From NCBI GenBank assembly GCA_030248135.1, contig JASANC010004495.1, positions 21,484 through 85,483 on the forward strand: a stretch of DNA of 64,000 bases, read 5' to 3'. The position numbers and the translations under genes were made by a program. Every line of letters begins with the position of its first letter. Position 1 is the first letter of the stretch. The notes under the pieces are model-generated. The model made no database searches. It was not told the DNA's origin and saw only the letters and a list, made by a program, of their open reading frames with translations. Positions 56,401 through 64,000 of this stretch are shown in pieces. The DNA is from Theristus sp. LFF4_11 (lineage: Eukaryota > Nematoda > Chromadorea > Monhysterida > Xyalidae).

Positions 56401-59400
56401 ATACAATATAATGATACATATAAAGAAATGATACAATATATCTAGATATTAGGCAGAAAACAAAGCGGACAAACCGAAAGATTTTCTCCCGCTCATTCGT
56501 CTTGATGCCGTACTTTACGTGATCATCGGACAAATGGTTGTACGCATCGTTGCTGGTCAATCCAACCAAGAGGTCGATTTTTTGGAACAGATCACCATGG
56601 TCCTATAAGAAATTAGTTCAGCAAATAGTAACCGAAAAACAGATTCTATTATGTTTCGTACTGAAACTGCAGGAATTTTTCAGTAAGACACAACAATATA
56701 CCCGAATGTTTTTGAACGGCGAATTCACGACGACGACGCCGTCAACAATGGGCGCAAACGAACCGAGAAAACTGCTGCCCGTGATTTGCGACGCGGCCAA
56801 CGTGATGTTACTTGAAAAAAACGAACAGAAACTACAGTAATCGGCTGGACTGAGCTGTCTGAAACGATCATCCATGAATCAGTAATTTCGTTAAAAGGTG
56901 GTTTCGTTTTCTTACTTGACATCTCTTTCCAGTAAGCAATCGCGAATGTTGCTGTCCGGTGTCGCCGGTTTCCCACCGTCCTGCGGTGGCTGAAAACAGC
57001 CGGTCCTGTTGGCCAGCTCAAAGTAGTAGCGTTGCGGGTTACTCGACATCGCCCATGGGCTCAGTGCGCTGCCGCTCAGCAACACCGCCCGCTGGAACGT
57101 TCGACGCTCGCCGCCCGCTGAATAATGGGCATTCGCATTCGCTACAGAAAATATCGCAAGTGGAGACTGCGTCGATTGAGAGTGGACCGGCATTGAGACC
57201 TGCGGTCAGTTTCATAACAGTGACCTTGTCTGAAAAGTGCATGGTTTTGCCACAGGGTGTTGCAAGAGTTCGACCTTGATAAATTCTAGATACATTAATG
57301 GAAAGGCGAACCGACTGCATCGAATAACTCGGTTCTGCACGATATTTCGGTGCTACGGTTTTCTGTCTTTTTGTATTTACAGTAAAAAAGAATTAAGAAT
57401 TTTGTTTCGCTAAGACAAAAGCGTACGCGCAGCAAACGGCGACGACATCAGCAGATTGACGACGGCGGCGCCGCTGCCCCAGCCGAGCAGCGTGATCGAG
57501 TCGCTGTGCCCGCCGAACTCCGGCACCAACGAGCGCAGCATGTTCAGTGCGACGACGACGTCCGTGAGACCGCGGTTGCCCTCGCAGCGCGCCGGACAGT
57601 TCGGCACGCAGTCTTGCTTGCACAGCGCGAGAAAGCCTGCGTTTGGTTGGAAGTGGAGCTGTTAGTGAGTGGGATGTTAGATAAAGCCACTCAGCGCAAT
57701 ACTGCTTCAGCAAACGCTAAACAAGCACACTGCATTATCGCAATTCAACATTGCAAAGTGCACACTGACCAAGTGGGCCTAAACGATAGTTGACGGTGGC
57801 CACAATGATACGACCGAAACTCGCTAGCATCGTGCCATTGTACAGATTGCCCGAGTTCCATTCGTACTCATCGCCATGAACGATCAACAGCGTGTGCAAC
57901 TCTGGCTGCGCTGATCTTCCTGAAGAAAGTTGGAAATGGAGCTTATTGATTTATGTATGACCTATTTTTTCAAACGTGTCCCACTGAAATGACGTCATGT
58001 GCCGCCAAACATGCGCTTGCCGTTCACAGCAAACCAGACTTTCCGTTTAACCGATTTCTTCCCGAACGCAAATGGTGAATGTCGACTCAATCACACCAAA
58101 CTGACATTTTAGTGCCTGTACTTTGACAAACGGGCGTTTTTAAAACAAATGACGTCATTTTAGTTTGAACACGTTTAAATAAATCCACAATAGTTATTCG
58201 ATTGCCTGCATGTGAAGGATATATGATTCCCCTGTTTTTTAGCCGATCTGAGAAGATGCTTTCTTGGGCTTCGGTTTTTTCTTGAACTGAGCTTTTTTTC
58301 TTGAACTATCTCGACATAATTATTCAGTTACTTCCACAATATACACCCATTCATTCATTCATCAAACAGTTGTGTGTGCGTGAGCCCAAACAAACAAACA
58401 ATTTTAACTTCGCTAAAGTGTTTGTTCCCCGAGGAGGCATACACCGTCTGTCAACACCAGTTTTCAAACCCTACTGGAGCAAAATAAACCGCAACAATAT
58501 ACCAATTTTGGAGCGGAAGTCTTTCGCACAGCTACACATTGCAAATGTATGTATTTTTGGCGCTGCCGAAAATGATGCGCTTTTTGCGAGTATAGTATAG
58601 TACTACTACTTTTTGCCACAGGAGACAAGAAAAAATCGTTTTTGTTGACAACTCTGTGTGCATCCTTTCAGCTCTTCAGTCTGTTGGTGCGTTCCGCGTG
58701 GCGTGCCACACACACCATAATGCTATTATGTGCTACTCCACTTAGATTGTGCGTCTTATTTTTACTGCGATACCCACCTTGGCATATATTTATGTGTTTG
58801 TGCACTTCTGACACACGTGCGCGATTTTCCTCAAAATGGAATTGAAAACTATCACACATGCGTCTGTTGAGTGACAGTAGTGTAAGCTAGAAATGAGCCT
58901 TTCGAAGACATCCCGGGAATATCACACATTCTAAAGTTGTCTGAAATTACGTACAACCCATCCGGAAGCAAAATTCGAAAATTGTCAAAATCGCACAGTC
59001 AGATAAACCACGAACGAACACTGGTAAAACGTGCCCCAAGCGAATGTCATCTCACCGCCATGAAATCGAATTGTTAAATGACTAAACTGAATGTCATATG
59101 CGGAACGGGGACCACCAAATCATGTTCCATGCGTGATAATCACAGCAGAGGGGCGTCATCCATGAAAGTGAACGACATACAATGTATACATGCTCACGAA
59201 GATAAACGAATTGTGTCATGTCATCATGTTTTTACGGTCACCCTGTGGCCCAAATTCGAAACCCGGGCGCATAAATTTTCGCGTGCCATTTGCTCATGCT
59301 TGCGATGTGATGCCACAGTTCATATCAGCGTACATTTTGACACTTTAGTAGATAACACGGTTGGTGAGGTCCAGAGGTCCCAAAACGAATATTGTTGACC

Positions 59401-61546
59401 GAAAATCGTTCAGTTAAAATTGTCTATGACAATTTATTGTCATGGGTCTAATTTATTGTGCGTTGGGCTTAGTCCATTCAGATAGACAATCACATAAATG
59501 ACAACCACTCATGGAATTTCGGTCATGGATAGAAAATTTACCCAGATTTGTCACATTTTAAAAGGTTGAGCTAATTAAAAGAAAAAAGAGGGTGGGGACA
59601 CAACATGAAGTGAATTGTCGTTAATCAGTTGAGTTACTACATCTTCAGCTTTCTCTTCAAACAAACAAACAGAGATAAAAGTATAAATGCACACGGCTGA
59701 AGATTCTCAAGTCAGCCAGTCATTACAGCGTTGTCGCAGTTAGCTTGGGCCCTGAAACTAGCTGGCCGGCGACTAGCACAAACACAGAAAATTGCAGATA
59801 ACCAACGAAGAAAATTCCATCTGCCTCGGCGTTTTTTTCCACTTGGTTTTCATGTGCGCAAGGCGCATCTCAGCAACATTCAACTGAAATAGCTAACTGA
59901 CTGCACTTGTTCTGTCTTGTGTATACGTGTCGTTAATGCATTAATGTGCTTGTCTCATTCATATACGTTCATCTCAGTGTGCCGCTTTTGTCTCAGAAAA
60001 AGGAACTGTACTAAAAGTGAATACAAAACGGCAGACAAAACTGTACCAGACACTGAGAACTTGAACTAACAATGATGTTGAAAATGACAAAGAATATGAC
60101 ACGAAAAACGTAACATCATGAACGTTCTTGGGAAGCCGTTTCAGTTTCTAAAACCGTTCGTCAGCCTGAAACCAAGCAGATGTGTAGAAAGCACGTTTTA
60201 ACATCCGTTTTTTTTTCTTTCTGGTCTGTGTTAATGAATTGACATTTCGGGTGCTGTCTGCTGACATTGATTGCCGTTTTGGCCGGTTCATGAAGACCCA
60301 GGGCCAGCGGGATTGACGAGTTGTCACGCTGACCAACCAGTCTTCAGCACCGAAAGCAATAAAAAAACTGACGTTCCAGTTTTCAGCATTTCAACAATTG
60401 CTTTCTAGGCAAAAAAAGAAAAAGAATACGCAAAATTCCACAAACTGGAAACGTCGGGCACGTATAGGTTCATGTAGAGGCAATCCTCCGACTGTTCGCT
60501 TAGATCGCGACTGGCCATTTCGAGCGTGATGACACGAAGCTCGGGCATTCGCTTCTTGAGCCTCTCGCGCGCTCCACCGACGTAAAAGTCCGGCAGAATC
60601 TGCGGACAGACCGGCTTCGGTATTCGGGCGTCCTGAAAATAACGAAACAACGATGAACCACGCATAACTAGCGTCGCAACGAGAGAGCAGTCTCGTTTTG
60701 TCATTTGTCTCGTTTCGTGGAGATTTTGTGCCTGCATAGTGTCCTGCTTATCTCAATTATTGGATGTCTGCATGCATGCATGCGTGCATTCTGGTATTGT
60801 TTCGTGGAAACCTCGTATGTGTCGTATCGTCTAGTCTGTCGGTAATTTTCTTCAGTTCGTCTCGTGGCAGGCACCGTTTAATCGTGAGATCCACGAAAAT
60901 GACGAACCTTGGCGCGATTCGTCCACTTGTTGGCACTTTGAGGCATTTGGAATCGTTTTGTGACCAGGCCGTATGGAACGCCGAGAAACTGCACAACCGA
61001 AGGACCTGAAACAAGGGTTCTGGTTTAAAAAAAAATATGTACATGGAACTAAAATGATTTTTAATTCTTGTATAATTTGGCCTTTAGGCAATTAGGCGCA
61101 TTTAGCAACTGGTTGTTCTTGCGTACGCACGGAGACAAAACTTAAAAAAATGGCTACGTGAATTAGAATTTCGTGCGCATGATCGTCGTTCGCATGTAAC
61201 GACTGTTTTGCGCGCAGGATTTGGTGAATTTTTGCACAACATTCAAAACTTATACAAAATCGTACTTGAACCACCGTCTGGCGCGGCGACCCGTTGGCCG
61301 ACAATTGTGCCAAAGTTTGTCTCTTGTTGCGTCTCCAAACGACATCTGCTATGAAAGACAACGCTTTACTTGCAAATCAACATTGTTTCACCTCCAAAAT
61401 TGAATCAATCAACCTATTAGGGTGGTTTTGAATCTTGTGTGCCAGAAAATCTTTGAAATTTACTGAAAAATACACAAAAAATCACACCTGACAAAGGGCA
61501 CAAGCAGTCCGCTGACGCACAAAAATAACAGCCTTCGAATAACCAT
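53433..61546 (-). CDS. Neuroligin-like synaptic adhesion protein
   Basis: Seventeen exons on the minus strand, listed 5' to 3': 61488-61546, 61266-61348, 60908-61005, 60446-60632, 57770-57919, 57427-57637, 56926-57117, 56702-56810, 56475-56602, 55980-56162, 55636-55899, 55381-55517, 54815-55075, 54406-54615, 54129-54233, 53854-54041, 53433-53657; about 929 residues. A signal peptide ([16 protein letters not shown]) precedes an alpha/beta-hydrolase esterase domain with [46 protein letters not shown] and the C-terminal [17 protein letters not shown]. The nucleophile elbow reads LLGWGSG with Gly at about 246 where esterases have Ser, and Asn at about 503 replaces the catalytic His, so it should not be an enzyme. 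A Pro-rich stalk, one membrane helix (about 711-733) and a cytoplasmic tail rich in His, Gln and Ala follow. Neuroligins sit postsynaptically and bind neurexin. The C-terminus (EEIQVRDS) lacks a classical TTRV PDZ ligand. Confidence 0.92.
57963..58194. mobile_element. Inverted-repeat MITE, copy 2 (neuroligin intron 4)
   Basis: Inverted relative to 4122-4345, with CTATTTTTTCAAACGTGTCC at one end and TTTAAATAAATCCACAATAG at the other, and ATGACGTCAT palindromes inside both ends. Confidence 0.75.
58195..60445. other. Long neuroligin intron 4
   Basis: AT-rich sequence with scattered frames such as 59078-59398 plus. No exon with family similarity is seen, and the flanking exons join in phase without one. 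Confidence 0.5.
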
Positions 61547-64000
61547 ATTGCTGGCAGAAAAGAAAAAAAACAGGAAAGACTCGCTTCGAGTTTGCTCTCT
61601 GTTGAATATGTTTTTTTAATCAGAATTCAATTATTTAACGGCGCAGCGCATTCGTTGTGTGTGACACGGAAATACAGCGGGATATTATAGCATTAGCATA
61701 ACAGAGTAAGATGATCAGTCTCTCCTTAACGTGTGAGCCTGAGTATAACACGGAATGGAGAATGTTTGTGAGAAAAAATCCAGTTTGAAAAAAAATCCAA
61801 TAAAAATGTCTTCACCCCGGTACGGTTTACTAAACTGCAAAAACGCCGCGCTAAAAATTGATGATGAGAAAATGGGTGGGCCCATGCGACATCTGAAAGT
61901 GGGAAATATTCCCGAGCCTATTATCAGGGCATCAACAGTGACTAAGACACAGCTTGGTATAGAAGGAGAGTAGATATAGGCTTGCTGGATGGAACACATC
62001 GCAAAAGATGATATACGGCTAAAAGCGATGTCACTGAGACACAAAATAAGGCACCAAAAAAACACAATACACAAGCAAGCAGCGCAACAAAAACACAACG
62101 CACTCAACGTGCATAACAATAAAAATAATAATATTGAAATTTAGACGTTGCGGCGGTGTCTGTGTTTTTGTTTCGCGCATTTTGTAGCTTATTACGCAAA
62201 ACGACACACACACGCACACACCGAGTGCAAAAGCGCGTTTGTGTAGCTCACTGCGGCACTGAAAAGCATATAAGTGCACCCCCCTAGCAAAAACGAAGAT
62301 GTACGCGCACAAGTAAGTTTTGTTGCTGGAAACTGAACTGCAAAACATGTTGTGTTGGTGCGTTGACGTTACACGAAGCGCGTTTTGGAGGATGAGACAA
62401 ATGGCGCGACAAAACGGTGTGACACGTTTGTGTGCGTCGTTTTAGTTACAAAATGCCAGCGCATACTCGCTGAGATGCCAGAGTGCGTGTGTTGTTGTGT
62501 TGGCCGATAGGCCGTCAGCCAATTGCGGCGCGTCACCGACTTTTAGCGTCTCGCTACTGTGCTGCAGCGCCCAGGTGTCGTTGTCGCCTTACAATGTGTA
62601 CACGCCACGGCATTGCTGTTCACACTGCACTCAGCCGGCGGTCCATAACGATACTGCACATTTCGTCCTCTGGGACACACACTTTTTTCATTCACAAATT
62701 GTACAAGCGAGACGCATACTTCACACAGTTGGAATGGTTGTCGATAAATAAAAACCATAAGCTAAAGTGCTGCGCGGGGATTTCGCAAATCACGTTTGCC
62801 GTTTTATTTGCAACAGCAACACACATACACACACACATTTTCGTTTGAACTGACACTAGTTGGGAGATATTGCACGCCACATCGGCTGAACGCGCATTCG
62901 CTCAAGAATGACGATTTGGTCGACTGGTGGGGTAGATTTTCATCGGACAAAAAGAGTCACAGATTATTATACAAATTGACAATGCACAGTGCTCAAAAAT
63001 CATTAGCATGATTACTGAAGTAAACTAAAAGTTAAGAAAAAGGACACTTGTCGAATGCTGAACAGCTTGAAATGCCTGCATATGAGAGTATTTTGGGTTA
63101 GAGAGCTTCCAGCAGAAGACAACAGTGAGTCGAGTGGTTGCTTTTTGGGATGTGTCAATAATGCGTGTGTCAGTTATCAGTGGTGCATTCGCCGCAGTCT
63201 CCGCCCCGCCCCCTCCTTTTCGCCCAAAATGCACTTCCTCTCCCCCAGTGGACCGCTCAATCGTAACCACAACAGTTGCTTGCAGCATTCGCAGCGCCAC
63301 TTTTCCCCTTTTGAAACCAACGCAGCAGCGGCAGCATGAGCTTCTTCTGTTGGGCGCCGCTGTGCGTCAGTAAATAACATTACACATCCATACTGCTGTG
63401 AACTGTGCACATGAGACACACACACACGACCGAGACGTGTGTGTTTTACGCCCGTGAAAAAAAATATAGTGCAAAAACTCACTCCGATATACAGCAGCAG
63501 TGGTTTTTCGCGTTACATACACGTGAACATGCACGCACCATGTTCGTGTTATGTGGCCAACTGAGATTCTTTTACATGTACGGTACATCATACGAATCTG
63601 CATATCCTGCGAGAATATCACGATATGCGATTCCGACAAAAAAACTCAGTATATTTTACATGTGCCGCCCGGATTATTTATCCGAGAAAAGCAAGAACGC
63701 AAAAAAAACAAGCGGAATGGAGACGCGATGTATGCGAACATTGCGCAAGGTGCACGGTCTCATATCAAAATCAGTGAGTGCAATGCAAAAGAGCTGCAAA
63801 AAAGGCAATCAAAGAAACAAGGAAGAAGATTGAGAAAACTGAAAACTGTATGTGGACGGGCGGGATATCGAGAGCGCCGAGATTTGCGCATTTTTTCTGC
63901 TGCATACAGTGCATGTGGCATACACACGACCGCTTCGTCATGCGCTAAAAACGCGATTATGCAGCAATTGTTGTTGTTACTGTTGCGGTTGTTCCATGCG
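61547..64000. other. Upstream region of the neuroligin gene
   Basis: Contains CA/GT-rich stretches (about 62206-62222, 62821-62838, 63415-63426) and small frames, none recognisable. It probably holds the neuroligin promoter and 5' UTR, but I cannot place a start site. Confidence 0.4.

Noticed and set aside
55530..60737. Active acetylcholinesterase on the minus strand
   Set aside because: The nucleophile and His positions are Gly and Asn, and a Pro-rich stalk with a membrane helix follows; this is neuroligin-like.

Overview
The window is nuclear DNA of an animal. It carries many spliced genes with GT..AG introns (mostly about 60-900 bases, usually with a TTTCAG-like acceptor), and the proteins are metazoan: a neuroligin, a two-pore K+ channel, a rhodopsin-type GPCR, Mediator subunit 21 and cytochrome c oxidase Vb. 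I cannot fix the species. Compact same-strand genes, possible trans-splice-like acceptors just upstream of some start codons, and heavy small-transposon content make a nematode or another small ecdysozoan my best guess; this is inference. I built the gene models by joining exons by hand with phase checks, and every joined reading frame is divisible by three.

Layout. 1213-2928 (+): secreted histidine/glycine-rich protein in six exons. 3952-7182 (+): MFS transporter resembling monocarboxylate transporters. 8341-12816 (+): two-pore K+ channel whose first selectivity filter reads GYE instead of GYG. 12817-20595: no gene recognised; several inverted-repeat transposons, including a 2.4 kb foldback with TTAA ends. 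20596-23592 (+): rhodopsin-type GPCR. 24179-26897 (-): RHBDD1/RHBDL4-type rhomboid protease with a ubiquitin-interacting tail. 27.6-35.8 kb: a nest of hAT-like and MULE-like non-autonomous elements, rich in long C and G runs, in which the insertion order can be read from target-site duplications. 35986-44071 (+): a tight same-strand series of ribosomal protein S4, COX5B, MED21, an asparaginase-like Ntn hydrolase and an aspartyl beta-hydroxylase-domain protein. 44598-52618 (+): a 13-exon gene I do not recognise, with a 3.2 kb hAT-like foldback in one intron that itself holds two further transposons. 53433-61546 (-): a complete 17-exon neuroligin with a degenerate esterase triad. 61547-64000: nothing recognised.

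The genes do not form one pathway. Five housekeeping-type genes sit close together, and three neuronal or membrane-signalling genes (K2P channel, GPCR, neuroligin) are each isolated. The unusual content is the repeat layer: at least two tRNA-derived SINE families, two mariner-like MITE families, TTAA hairpin elements, and several hAT-like families with 8-bp duplications. Most sit in introns or between genes, and many of their insertions can be dated relative to one another inside this window.
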